This document shows positions 35,857 to 43,664 of a stretch of 64,000 nt of DNA, piece after piece. The DNA lies in the NCBI RefSeq assembly GCF_001426505.1, contig NZ_LMEV01000001.1:37486-101485 (forward strand). Reading direction: 5' to 3'. Each line of letters begins with the position of its first letter. Within the stretch, counting starts at the first letter, position 1. The stretch comes from Variovorax sp. Root473. GTDB lineage: Bacteria; Pseudomonadota; Gammaproteobacteria; Burkholderiales; Burkholderiaceae_C. The position numbers were made by a program, and so were the translations under genes. The notes beneath the pieces were generated by a model. That model did not search any database. It was not told the DNA's origin and saw only the letters and a list, made by a program, of their open reading frames with translations.

Positions 35857-36692
35857 TGCCCGGTGAAGCGCGGCGCGCGCTTCTCGATCACCGCCGCCAG
35901 GCCTTCGAGCGCGTCCTTCATGCCCGCCAGTTGGGCCTGGGTGCGGTTCTCCTCGGGCATCGCGGCCTCGGCGCCGAGCCCGAGTCCGTTCCACAACAGG
36001 CGCTTGGTCGCCGCAAGCGCGGCCGGTGCACCGGCCGCCAGCTGACGCGCCAGCGACAGTGCTTCGCCGGCCAACGCGGCGTCGGGAACCACGCGCGAGA
36101 TCAGCCCCATGCGCAGCGCCTCAGCGGCGTCGATCACCGGGTTGAACAACAGGATGTCCATGGCCTTGCGAAAGCCCACCAGGTGCGTGAGCGTCACCGA
36201 GACGCCGGCATCGGGCACCATCGCCACGCGCGTCGCGCCGGCCAGGAAGCGGCTCGATTCACCCGCCACAACGACGTCGGACGAGCACACCAGTCCCATG
36301 CCGCCACCGCCGGCCGCAAAGCCCTGCACGGCACAGACGACGGGCGCGTTGAGCCGCATCAGCAGCGACACCACCAACTGCAGGTAGGAGGTCGCCATGC
36401 GGATGTAGTCGGGCAACGCCTCGCCCTTCGACAGGAAGGTGTGGACATCGCCGCCGGCGCAGAAGTTCTTACCCTCGCCCGTGAGCAACACGACGCGCAC
36501 GCGGCCGTCGCCGTGCACCTGCATCAGCACCTCATGCAGCGCTTTGAGCAACTCCATGTTCAGCCCGTTCGAGGCTTCGGGCCGGTTCAGCCGCACGTGG
36601 GCCACGCCGTCGGCATGCAGCGCCAGGCGCACCGGTCCTTCGGGGACCAGCACCTCTGTCGAGGGGCTGTCGCTTTGCTTTTCTGCAGTCAT
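35853..36692 (-). CDS. Crotonase-family protein, PaaG-like
   Basis: A 279-residue crotonase-fold protein with LNRPEASNGLN near residue 35 and the oxyanion-hole NFCAGGDVHTFL. GGGGMGLVCSSD lacks the first hydratase Glu and VAMVPDAGVS has Asp at the second site. This is the PaaG/enoyl-CoA isomerase pattern, so it probably moves a double bond or opens a strained ring rather than hydrating. It is the third gene of the long operon, 51 bases behind the oxygenase beta subunit. Confidence 0.88.
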   Translation of the reverse strand: MTAEKQSDSPSTEVLVPEGPVRLALHADGVAHVRLNRPEASNGLNMELLKALHEVLMQVHGDGRVRVVLLTGEGKNFCAGGDVHTFLSKGEALPDYIRMATSYLQLVVSLLMRLNAPVVCAVQGFAAGGGGMGLVCSSDVVVAGESSRFLAGATRVAMVPDAGVSVTLTHLVGFRKAMDILLFNPVIDAAEALRMGLISRVVPDAALAGEALSLARQLAAGAPAALAATKRLLWNGLGLGAEAAMPEENRTQAQLAGMKDALEGLAAVIEKRAPRFTGQ

Positions 36693-36743
36693 CCTTCTTC
36701 TCCTGCCTCGCGGCGTGGGGTCTACGGGCTCAGGCCCAAGGCT

Positions 36744-37229
36744 CTAGATCAGGAAGGCCATGGAATACAGGGCCCGTTCGTTGTTGGTCAGCACGACCTT
36801 CTTGCCGGCCATGCGCAGCACGCCGCCTTCGCGGCGCAGCCTGTATTCGTTGCGCGAACCCCAGATCGTGTCGCCGCGCGCGTGCGCTTCGAACACGATC
36901 GCGTTGGCCGTGACCAGCAGTTCGTTGCCGTCGTTCTCGAGAATCTCCACGTTGGAGATCACCCGCCGCAGCGGCGAGCGCGGCGACTGGCTGTAGCGCT
37001 TGCCCGTGTGGAACTGGCGCACCCGCAGCGCGATGCGCGAGCGGTTGTCATAGATGATGGACATCTCCAGCTCCGGATCGCCGGCTTCGCCGTTGGCGGG
37101 AATCCAGTAGACGCCGTCGTCGGTCCACAGGGCCTCCCAGGCGTCGTACTCGTGGTTGTCCTGGTGGCGCGCTTCGCGGTAGATGAACTGCGACACCTCG
37201 TGGTGAAGCAGCAGGTCTTCGACATTCAT
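36744..37229 (-). CDS. Ring-hydroxylating dioxygenase, small (beta) subunit
   Basis: A 161-residue cystatin/SnoaL-fold subunit of an aromatic-ring-hydroxylating dioxygenase. The signature stretch is EARHQDNHEYDAWEALWTDDGVYWIPAN near residue 20, and SRIALRVRQFHTGKRYSQSPRS follows. It has no catalytic metal and stabilises the alpha3beta3 hexamer. The ATG at 37227-37229 lies two bases after the alpha-subunit stop, so the two subunits are translationally coupled. Confidence 0.92.
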   Translation of the reverse strand: MNVEDLLLHHEVSQFIYREARHQDNHEYDAWEALWTDDGVYWIPANGEAGDPELEMSIIYDNRSRIALRVRQFHTGKRYSQSPRSPLRRVISNVEILENDGNELLVTANAIVFEAHARGDTIWGSRNEYRLRREGGVLRMAGKKVVLTNNERALYSMAFLI

Positions 37230-37231
37230 GT

Positions 37232-38521
37232 TCACGCCGCCTCCATGAGCGAGCGGTAGTGCCGCCAGATGCCGCGCGTCGGCGTCTCGTCCGTGGCGTC
37301 GCCGATCAGATAGCCGTTTTCGTCCGTGCGCTCGCGATGCTTGCCGCGCCCCAGATACAGCCACTCCGGACTCTTCGCCTGAACACCGAGCTGGGTTCGT
37401 TCGTACATCTCGGCGTCGTCCGCCAGCAGGAAGCCGGCGGGACCGACCGACCCCATGGTCTGTTGGCGCAGGCGGCGGTTCAGATCGGGTGCGCCCTTGA
37501 ACTGCAGGGCCGTGACGTGCTGCACGGACTCGTTGTGTGCCAGCGGCTGGATCACGAAGATCTGGATCTCCGCGATGAAGAGATTCGGGTAGATCATGAT
37601 GTGCGGCGTGCCGTCGATCATGATCTTGCGGGCCTGCTCCACGCCGTAGGCGGCTTCCATGCGCTGCGTGTACTCGGGCAGGCGATCGGCGGTGGTGTTG
37701 AACCAGCTCATGGGCACATCGCGCTTGCGGAACTCGGGCCGCAGGTCGTTCTCGGAATGTCCCTGGCCGAAGTAGCGCGACACCGCCGTCGAATCGCTGC
37801 TGTAGAGCGAGCCGATACCGCTCTTCGCGACTTCGAAGATCGAGGCATGCACGAACGACGGGTGATAGCCGTCGGTTTCGTTCTCGACCAGGAACTTCCA
37901 GTTCGACTTGACCTTGTGCTTCAGGAAGCCGGCCGTGACCTCCACTTCGCCCTCGGGCGAGGTCAGGCACAACGCATCGATGGCCGCCATCGCCGCGCCG
38001 AGGTGCTCTTCCAGTGAAGGCCCTTCCTGCGCCATCGATCCGAAGACAAAGCCCTTGTAGGAGGCGACACGCGCCACCTTGCCAAGTCCCAGCTCCGAGC
38101 GATCGACACCTTCGTAGCCCGACGGAAACGGATAGCCGCGCAGCGCACCGTCGTTGGTGAACGTCCAACCGTGGTACGGGCATGTGAACGAACGTGCCGA
38201 GCCCTTCTCGGTCATGCACACCCGATTGCCGCGGTGCGGGCAGCGGTTGTGCAGCAGGTGAATCTGGCCCTCGCGGTCACGCGTCATGAGGATCGGCTCG
38301 GGCCCGATCGACTTCATCACGTAGTCATTCGGCTTTGGCACTTCGCTTTCGTGACCGACATAGACCCAGGTGCGAAACCAGATCTTGCGCAGCTCTTCCT
38401 GAAAGATCGTGGGGTCGGTGTAGAGCGAGCCGTGCACCTCGTTCTCTCGGACCAGATCGCCCCATGCATGGGGCTCGGGGTTGGCGCGGGCAATGGGAAT
38501 CACCGGGGCACAGGTACTCAT
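37232..38521 (-). CDS. Ring-hydroxylating dioxygenase, large (alpha) subunit, Rieske non-haem iron
   Basis: A 429-residue catalytic subunit. The Rieske cluster ligands are Cys94/His96 (CPHRGNRVC) and Cys114/His117 (CPYHGW). The mononuclear iron site lies around ETDGYHPSFVHASIF, with Asp217, His220 and His225. It would dihydroxylate or monooxygenate a ring using electrons from the divergent ferredoxin. General resemblance is to the benzoate/cumate/diterpenoid oxygenase group, but the substrate cannot be told. The ATG at 38519-38521 has GAAGGTG upstream; a longer open frame to 38551 lacks support. It is the first gene of the 14-gene operon. Confidence 0.92.
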   Translation of the reverse strand: MSTCAPVIPIARANPEPHAWGDLVRENEVHGSLYTDPTIFQEELRKIWFRTWVYVGHESEVPKPNDYVMKSIGPEPILMTRDREGQIHLLHNRCPHRGNRVCMTEKGSARSFTCPYHGWTFTNDGALRGYPFPSGYEGVDRSELGLGKVARVASYKGFVFGSMAQEGPSLEEHLGAAMAAIDALCLTSPEGEVEVTAGFLKHKVKSNWKFLVENETDGYHPSFVHASIFEVAKSGIGSLYSSDSTAVSRYFGQGHSENDLRPEFRKRDVPMSWFNTTADRLPEYTQRMEAAYGVEQARKIMIDGTPHIMIYPNLFIAEIQIFVIQPLAHNESVQHVTALQFKGAPDLNRRLRQQTMGSVGPAGFLLADDAEMYERTQLGVQAKSPEWLYLGRGKHRERTDENGYLIGDATDETPTRGIWRHYRSLMEAA

Positions 38522-38587
38522 GTTGTCACCTTCACAAAGAGGTTTCTGCAAGACGCAAAAGCATTGCGATGCGCTGTTGTTGGATCG

Positions 38588-38617
38588 ATAATAGTCCGAC
38601 TGGACGGTCTATGTCAA
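38588..38617 (-). promoter_or_regulatory. Strong promoter with embedded operator A5, upstream of the Rieske operon
   Basis: Read leftward, a consensus -35 TTGACA (38612-38617) and a -10 TATTAT (38588-38593) are spaced by 18 bases. The palindrome tagtccg-N6-cggtcta occupies 38592-38611, with one arm mismatch, and fills the spacer. On the other side, the ferredoxin gene starts at 38698, so the same operator may control both directions. Confidence 0.85.
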
Positions 38618-38697
38618 CACGACAAAACGACCAATTTGGCCGTCACAGTCCCGCTCTTGCGGGACCCGATCAACCTCTATGAGATGCAAAGAAACCC

Positions 38698-39018
38698 ATG
38701 CTCCAAGTGACATTCATCGAGCACGATGGCACCACGCACCTGGTGTCCGCCCCACCCGAGCGCACGCTGATGCAGATTGCCCTGGACAACGCAGTGCCGG
38801 GCATCCTGGGCGACTGCGGCGGGTCTTGCAGCTGCGCCACCTGCCACGCCTATGTCGACCCGCGCTGGACCGACAAACTGCCCGGGATATCAGAGACGGA
38901 GACCTTCATGCTCGAGGGGGTGCCTGAGCCGCGCGCGAACAGCCGACTGTGCTGCCAGATCAAGATGCAAGCCGCGCTGGACGGCATCGTTGTTCAGTTG
39001 CCGCAAGTGCAGGTCTGA
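38698..39018 (+). CDS. [2Fe-2S] ferredoxin (adrenodoxin/putidaredoxin type)
   Basis: A 106-residue ferredoxin. The cluster ligands fit C-x5-C-x2-C with Cys40, Cys46 and Cys49 (DCGGSCSCATCH) plus a distal Cys in SRLCCQI near residue 86. This is the adrenodoxin/putidaredoxin pattern rather than the Rieske-type ferredoxin found with many dioxygenases. It probably shuttles electrons from the reductase at 20323-21597 to the divergent Rieske oxygenase. It is monocistronic: the next gene begins 300 bases later under a different operator. Confidence 0.92.
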   Translation: MLQVTFIEHDGTTHLVSAPPERTLMQIALDNAVPGILGDCGGSCSCATCHAYVDPRWTDKLPGISETETFMLEGVPEPRANSRLCCQIKMQAALDGIVVQLPQVQV

Positions 39019-39255
39019 GGCGACGCGCCCCCAGCGCCACCGGATGCTCGATCCCGCGATCTCGTCGATTGCGGATTGCGCATTGCCGTGGGTCTGCGAT
39101 GAGGCACAGACCGAGCCGCCTGTGTAGCGCCTCTTGCACCTGCGGCGCCGGTTCAGTTCGACGCCGCGCCTCGGCTTTGGCCGTCGACCACGCACTCGAA
39201 GGTCGCACCAACCTCAGTGCGCGGCGGCGCAGGACTCGCCTATCAAGAGCATGTC
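39019..39255. other. Intergenic spacer at the boundary of the two modules
   Basis: The stretch after the ferredoxin stop contains only short, overlapping open frames with no ribosome-binding site or recognisable product. I see no strong hairpin with a T-run and no insertion-sequence end. It separates the last type-A operator (38.6 kb) from the first type-B operator (39.3 kb). Confidence 0.6.
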
Positions 39256-39295
39256 TTGAGCAGAATCGCATCCTGGATGATAATTGGCCCAACCA
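39256..39295 (+). promoter_or_regulatory. Promoter plus degenerate type-B operator (B1), upstream of Bug/KstD-like operon
   Basis: TTGAGC (39256-39261) and GATAAT (39279-39284) are spaced by 17 bases. TGGCCCAACCA (39285-39295) follows immediately; its right arm matches TGGTTSAACCA and its left arm has two changes. The geometry equals that of the clearer sites at 42672 and 60693. Confidence 0.55.
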
Positions 39296-39317
39296 TTGAT
39301 AATCCAGGAGACAAACT

Positions 39318-40286
39318 GTGACACTGCTGCGTACCTCGCTCGCTCTCGCCCTGACCGGCCTTTCGGCGTTTGCCGCATTCGCGCAAGAGACTTTTCCCTC
39401 GCGCCCAATCACCATCGTCGTTCCCTACCCCGCCGGTGGAACGAGCGACAACCAGGTGCGCATGTTCCAGGATCAACTGGGCAAGCTGCTGGGCCAGCCG
39501 GTGATCGTGGACAACAAGCCCGGCGCCTCTGGCGCCATCGCGGCCCAATTTGTCGCGCGCGCCAAGGCGGACGGCCACACGCTGCTTTACCCGAACAACG
39601 GCGTGGTGATCACCCCCCTTCTCAACGACAAGGCCGGCTATGACGCCCTGAAAGACTTCAAGCCGGTCACGCTGACCACCAGCGTGCCAATGGTCCTGGT
39701 GACCAACAGCAAAGTGCCCGCCAAGAACCTCACGGATTTCCTTGCCTACGCCAAGAAGCAACCCCAGGGCTTGATGTACGCCTCGGCTGGCACAGCCTCT
39801 TACGGCCATCTGGCTTCTGCCCGCTTGGCGGCCATGGCCGGCCTGAAGGTCGAGCATGTGCCGTACAAGGGGGAGGCAGCGACGACCATGGCCGCGCGCA
39901 CGGGCGAAGTGCAGATGCTGCTGACAACGCCGTCGTCGGTGATGCTGGGCCTGGTCAACCAGGGCACGCTCACCATGCTGGGCGTGGCGACGGAGAAGGA
40001 GTCGCCGGTGGTCCCCGGGGTCCCGACCATCGACAAGCAGGTGCCCGGCTACATCTCCGAAGCATGGTTCGGGCTTCTGGCCCCGGCCGGCACGCCGGAT
40101 GCAATCGTCCAGAAGATCAATGGCGCCCTGAAACAGGTCATGGCCGAGGACGCCATCCGCGCAAAGCTGCTCCCGACCGGCGCCCTGCCCCGGACGTCGA
40201 CTCCGACCGAGTTCCAGGCCCTGCTGGAACGCGAGACCAAACAATGGCGCGAGGTCATCCAGAAGCATCACATCAAGGTGGACTGA
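39318..40286 (+). CDS. Bug/TctC-family periplasmic binding protein
   Basis: A 322-residue exported protein starting at GTG 39318 with a CAGGAGA site six bases upstream. The signal peptide MTLLRTSLALALTGLSAFAAFA precedes Q-ETFPSRPITIVVPYPAGGTSDNQVR, the hallmark beginning of Bug proteins. GQPVIVDNKPGASGAIAAQFVARAKADGHTLLY is the second conserved block. These proteins capture small carboxylates for TctAB-type permeases. No tctAB genes are nearby, so it is an orphan that must borrow a permease or act as a sensor. Confidence 0.93.
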   Translation: MTLLRTSLALALTGLSAFAAFAQETFPSRPITIVVPYPAGGTSDNQVRMFQDQLGKLLGQPVIVDNKPGASGAIAAQFVARAKADGHTLLYPNNGVVITPLLNDKAGYDALKDFKPVTLTTSVPMVLVTNSKVPAKNLTDFLAYAKKQPQGLMYASAGTASYGHLASARLAAMAGLKVEHVPYKGEAATTMAARTGEVQMLLTTPSSVMLGLVNQGTLTMLGVATEKESPVVPGVPTIDKQVPGYISEAWFGLLAPAGTPDAIVQKINGALKQVMAEDAIRAKLLPTGALPRTSTPTEFQALLERETKQWREVIQKHHIKVD

Positions 40287-40349
40287 GCGAAAGCCGGCCC
40301 CGTCACCCTCCCGGCCCCAGCGCCCCGTCACATTGCTCTCACCGTCGCC

Positions 40350-42068
40350 ATGAACTTGAAACCCGAATACGACCTGATCGTGGTCGGCTCCGGGGCCGCA
40401 GGCCTCGCCTGCGCCATCACTGCCAGAAAACGCGGACTCGATGTCCTCGTGCTGGAAAAGGAGCCTGTCTTCGGCGGCACCACCGCACTCTCGGGCGGTG
40501 TGCTGTGGATTCCGATGAACCATCACGGCCTCCGGCAGAACCCCTCGGACACCGCCGAGACGGCACGGCAGTTCCTGATGCACGAGACCGGCGCTTTCTA
40601 TGACGAGGCGGCCGTCGAGGCCTTCATCGACAACGGGGCGCGCATGGTCGAGTTCTTCGAGCGCGAGACGGCCATGCAGTTCGTGCCCACGCTCTATCCC
40701 GACTACCACCCGGATTCGCCGGGCGGCGTCGATGTGGGCCGCTCCATCCTCGCGGCCCCTTTCGACATCCGTGAGCTCGGCAAGGACATGGCGCGGCTGA
40801 AGCCGCCGCTGAAGACCATCACCTTCATCGGCATGATGTTCAACTCGTCCAATGCGGATCTGAAGCACTTCTTCCGCGCGACCAAGTCGCTGACGTCCGC
40901 CCTCTACGTCCTGCGGCGCCTGGCGAGCCACCTCAAGGAACTGGCGCTGTACAAGCGCGCGGTCTGGGTCACCAGCGGCAACGCGCTGGCCGCCCGGCTC
41001 GCCAAGTCGGCCCTGGACCTGGGCATTCCGATCGCCACGGGCACGCCCGTCACCGGCCTGAAGATGGACGGCGAGCGCGTCGAAGGCGTGCAGGCCAAAG
41101 CCGGGGGCCAACCCGTCGAGCTGCGCGCGCGCCACGGCGTGGTGCTCGCGTGCGGCGGGTTTCCACATGACCTCAAGCGCATCGCGCAGGCCTATCCCCA
41201 CGTCAAGCGCGGCCACGCCCACCTCTCGCCGACCCCCACCTCGAACACCGGCGACGGCGTGAACATGGCCGAAGCGGCGGGCGGTTTCGCGGACATCCGC
41301 TTCACCGAGCCCGCGGCCTGGATGCCCGTGACGCGCGTCGATTTCGGCAACGGCGAGATCGGCGTCTTTCCCCATCTGCTCGATCGCTATAAGCCTGGCG
41401 TCATCGGGGTGCTCGGCAACGGCCGGCGCTTCACCAACGAGTCCAACTCGTACCACGACGTCGGCGCCGCGCTCACCAAGGCGTGCGCCGACATGCCCGA
41501 GACCGCCATGTGGCTGGTCTGCGACAAGCAGACGCTGCGCAAGTACGGGCTGGGCTACGTCAAGCCCGCGCCCCTGCCGATCGGCGGGCTGATCCGCAAG
41601 GGCTATCTCTACGAAGGGCGCACCCTCGCCGACCTGGCCCGCGCGACGGGCATCGATGCGGCGGGGCTGGAGCAAACGGTCCGGGCGTACAACGAACATG
41701 CCGTTCGCGGAGAAGACCCCGAATTCGGACGCGGCACCACCGCATTCAACCGCTACCTGGCCGACCCCGACCACAAGCCGAACCCTTGCGTCGCGCCCGT
41801 CGAGCACGGCCCCTTCTACGCCGTGAAAGTCCTCATGGGCGACCTCGGCACCTTCGACGGCCTGCAAACGACGGTGGTCGGCGAGGTCCAGAAGCGCGAC
41901 GGCTCCACGATCGCCGGGCTGTACGCCGTGGGCAATGACCGCGCGAGCGTCATGGGGGGCAACTACCCCGGAGCCGGCATCACGCACGGCCCCAACATGA
42001 CCTTTGGCTACGTCACGGCACACCACATCGCGGACCGGGCCGGCGCGGCGCAGCGCGCCGCCGCCTGA
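40350..42068 (+). CDS. KstD-like FAD-dependent dehydrogenase
   Basis: A 572-residue flavoprotein of the fumarate-reductase/3-ketosteroid dehydrogenase superfamily. It has DLIVVGSGAAGLACAITARKRGL at the start, FGGTTALSGGVLWIP near residue 45, and a C-terminal NYPGAGITHGPNMTFGY block near residue 538. In 3-ketosteroid delta1-dehydrogenase the Tyr and second Gly of such a YPGAG sequence hold the substrate's keto group, and Tyr539/Gly543 match. Dehydrogenation next to a ring ketone is thus plausible, but the substrate is unknown. It follows a Bug gene and precedes a NIPSNAP gene. Confidence 0.85.
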   Translation: MNLKPEYDLIVVGSGAAGLACAITARKRGLDVLVLEKEPVFGGTTALSGGVLWIPMNHHGLRQNPSDTAETARQFLMHETGAFYDEAAVEAFIDNGARMVEFFERETAMQFVPTLYPDYHPDSPGGVDVGRSILAAPFDIRELGKDMARLKPPLKTITFIGMMFNSSNADLKHFFRATKSLTSALYVLRRLASHLKELALYKRAVWVTSGNALAARLAKSALDLGIPIATGTPVTGLKMDGERVEGVQAKAGGQPVELRARHGVVLACGGFPHDLKRIAQAYPHVKRGHAHLSPTPTSNTGDGVNMAEAAGGFADIRFTEPAAWMPVTRVDFGNGEIGVFPHLLDRYKPGVIGVLGNGRRFTNESNSYHDVGAALTKACADMPETAMWLVCDKQTLRKYGLGYVKPAPLPIGGLIRKGYLYEGRTLADLARATGIDAAGLEQTVRAYNEHAVRGEDPEFGRGTTAFNRYLADPDHKPNPCVAPVEHGPFYAVKVLMGDLGTFDGLQTTVVGEVQKRDGSTIAGLYAVGNDRASVMGGNYPGAGITHGPNMTFGYVTAHHIADRAGAAQRAAA

Positions 42069-42094
42069 CGGCCACGCACGAAGGACCCGCCCGC

Positions 42095-42436
42095 ATGCAC
42101 CTCCCCGCCAACGCCAAGGCCCTGGTCGATCACCGGATCTACACGATCGCGCTTCGCAAGATGCCCGAGTTCCTGGAGGTGTTCAACCGCCTCGCCATGC
42201 CCGTGCTGATGGAGACGCTGGGGCATCCGCTGGGCTTCTACACGAGCCTGGTGGGTCCGCAGAACCAGTTCGTCCACCTCTGGGGCTATGACAACCTGGC
42301 CGACTACGAGCGCCGCAGCCAGGCGCGCGACACGCACCCGGCCTTCCCCGCCTACCTGGCCGCCTCGGGCCATCTCATCACGGCCCAGGAAACCCGCCTG
42401 ATCCGGACCTGCACCCTGCCGCCGGCCAGGGCCTGA
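42095..42436 (+). CDS. NIPSNAP-family protein
   Basis: A 113-residue single-domain ferredoxin-like-fold protein. The pattern LVDHRIYTIALRKMPEFLEVFNRLAMPVLMETLGHPLGFYTS, then VHLWGYDNLADYERRSQARDTHPAFPAYLAAS, is the NIPSNAP signature. Bacterial members are small proteins next to catabolic genes; their biochemical role is not settled. The gene lies 26 bases after the KstD-like gene, with GAAGGA upstream, and ends the operon. Confidence 0.88.
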   Translation: MHLPANAKALVDHRIYTIALRKMPEFLEVFNRLAMPVLMETLGHPLGFYTSLVGPQNQFVHLWGYDNLADYERRSQARDTHPAFPAYLAASGHLITAQETRLIRTCTLPPARA

Positions 42437-42642
42437 GCGAACCCCCGCCCCGGCAACGCCGCACGCCGCGCCCCGTCATCGAGCGCGGGGGCGCACCAAC
42501 ACAGCGGCACCACGACACCCTACCTTTCACGCGCGCCCGCGGCAGTCGGCGCGCTGCTGTCGTTCCCGCGCCGCAGCACATCCACGAGCGAATGTCCCAC
42601 GGGCGGGCACGTGCTCGCGCGCGCGGCTGCACCGCCTTGCCG
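42437..42642. other. GC-rich spacer before the B2 promoter
   Basis: No convincing gene is visible between the NIPSNAP stop and the promoter at 42643. The stretch is rich in alternating CG runs. No T-run terminator is seen. Confidence 0.5.
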
Positions 42643-42682
42643 TTGACGATTCAACAATCACAAATATATAATGGTTGAACCA
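42643..42682 (+). promoter_or_regulatory. Strong promoter with type-B operator (B2), upstream of the crotonase/Bug/NMO operon
   Basis: TTGACG (42643-42648) and a perfect TATAAT (42667-42672) are spaced by 18 bases. TGGTTGAACCA (42672-42682), an 11-base palindrome with a central G, starts at the last base of the -10 box and would cover the transcription start. Repression by an operator-bound protein is inferred from this position. Confidence 0.8.
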
Positions 42683-42712
42683 AAGAATATTTCCTGACAA
42701 GGATCGCTTCTC

Positions 42713-43591
42713 ATGGGCAAGTGGCTCACCACAACGCAGTTCGTCTCGTTCACCGTCAAGGACCGCGTGGCGCGCGTGACCTTGAACCATCCGGCACGTC
42801 GCAACGCGCTGTCCTGGGAGCTTCTGACGGAGCTCAGGGGCGCCCTGCTGGAAGCCGACGACCTGCGCGGCGTCAGCGCCATCGTGCTGGAAGGCGCGGG
42901 GCCCGACTTCTGTGCCGGCTACGACATGCAGTCGGCCTACGCCCGCTACGCCGCCGAGGGCGGCGCGGACTCGCCCTATCGCACCGGCAGCGGTTCGTTC
43001 GACGACGACGCCTGGAAGCTCGAGCGCTTCCAGGAGCTGGTCCGCACGCCCTTCTCGCTGCACAAGCCTGTCATCGCGAAGGTTCACGGCCACTGCGTGG
43101 CAGGGGGGACCGACCTGGCGCTGTACTGCGACTTCGTGATCGCCGCCGACGACGCGCGGATCGGCTTTCCCGCGACGCGCGCGATGGGCTCGCCGCCCAA
43201 CCACATGTGGCTCTACCACGTTGGGCCACAGTGGGCCAAGCGGCTGCTGCTGAGCGGCGACGTCGTGAGTGGAAGCGACGCCGCCAAGATCGGCCTGGTC
43301 GTCGCCTCGGTGGCGCCGCAGCAGCTGGAACACGAAGTCGTGTCGCTGGCCACACGCATGGCGACCGTCGATGCCGAGCTGCTGGCCACGAACAAGCGCA
43401 TCGTCAACATCGCGCTCGAAGTCGCCGGAGCTGCCGCCGTGGCCCGGATCGCCGCCGAGATGGACGCCCGCGCGCACCTCACGCAGGCCAAGAAGGACTT
43501 CGACCGCGACGTCGCCGCCATGGGCTTCAAGGCCGCCGCCAAGCGCCGCGACGAACCCTTCGGCGACGGCACCGTGCGCCCGAGCTGGTGA
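42713..43591 (+). CDS. Enoyl-CoA hydratase/isomerase-family protein
   Basis: A 292-residue crotonase-fold protein with LNHPARRNALSWE and the oxyanion-hole DFCAGYDMQSAY. The later catalytic segments differ from the classic hydratase: GHCVAGGTDLALYCD has Asp where Glu is usual, and the second Glu position reads TRAMGSPPNHMW. It may therefore not be a simple hydratase. A 15-residue acidic/Gly insertion (AEGGADSPYRTGSGS) follows the oxyanion loop. AAGGA at 42699-42703 precedes the ATG. It is the first gene under the B2 promoter. Confidence 0.85.
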   Translation: MGKWLTTTQFVSFTVKDRVARVTLNHPARRNALSWELLTELRGALLEADDLRGVSAIVLEGAGPDFCAGYDMQSAYARYAAEGGADSPYRTGSGSFDDDAWKLERFQELVRTPFSLHKPVIAKVHGHCVAGGTDLALYCDFVIAADDARIGFPATRAMGSPPNHMWLYHVGPQWAKRLLLSGDVVSGSDAAKIGLVVASVAPQQLEHEVVSLATRMATVDAELLATNKRIVNIALEVAGAAAVARIAAEMDARAHLTQAKKDFDRDVAAMGFKAAAKRRDEPFGDGTVRPSW

Positions 43592-43664
43592 ACGCCTTCC
43601 CTCTTTCCTCCCCGGCGCTGCGCAGGCACCGGCCCGACTCCTTCACTTCTTCCAGGACCGCCCC

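Noticed and set aside
39019..39317. Short open frames after the ferredoxin gene
   Set aside because: They overlap in several frames, lack ribosome-binding sites and show no family resemblance.
39243..42026. A 927-residue open frame on the minus strand
   Set aside because: It is antisense to the Bug and KstD-like genes, which have clear motifs and start signals.
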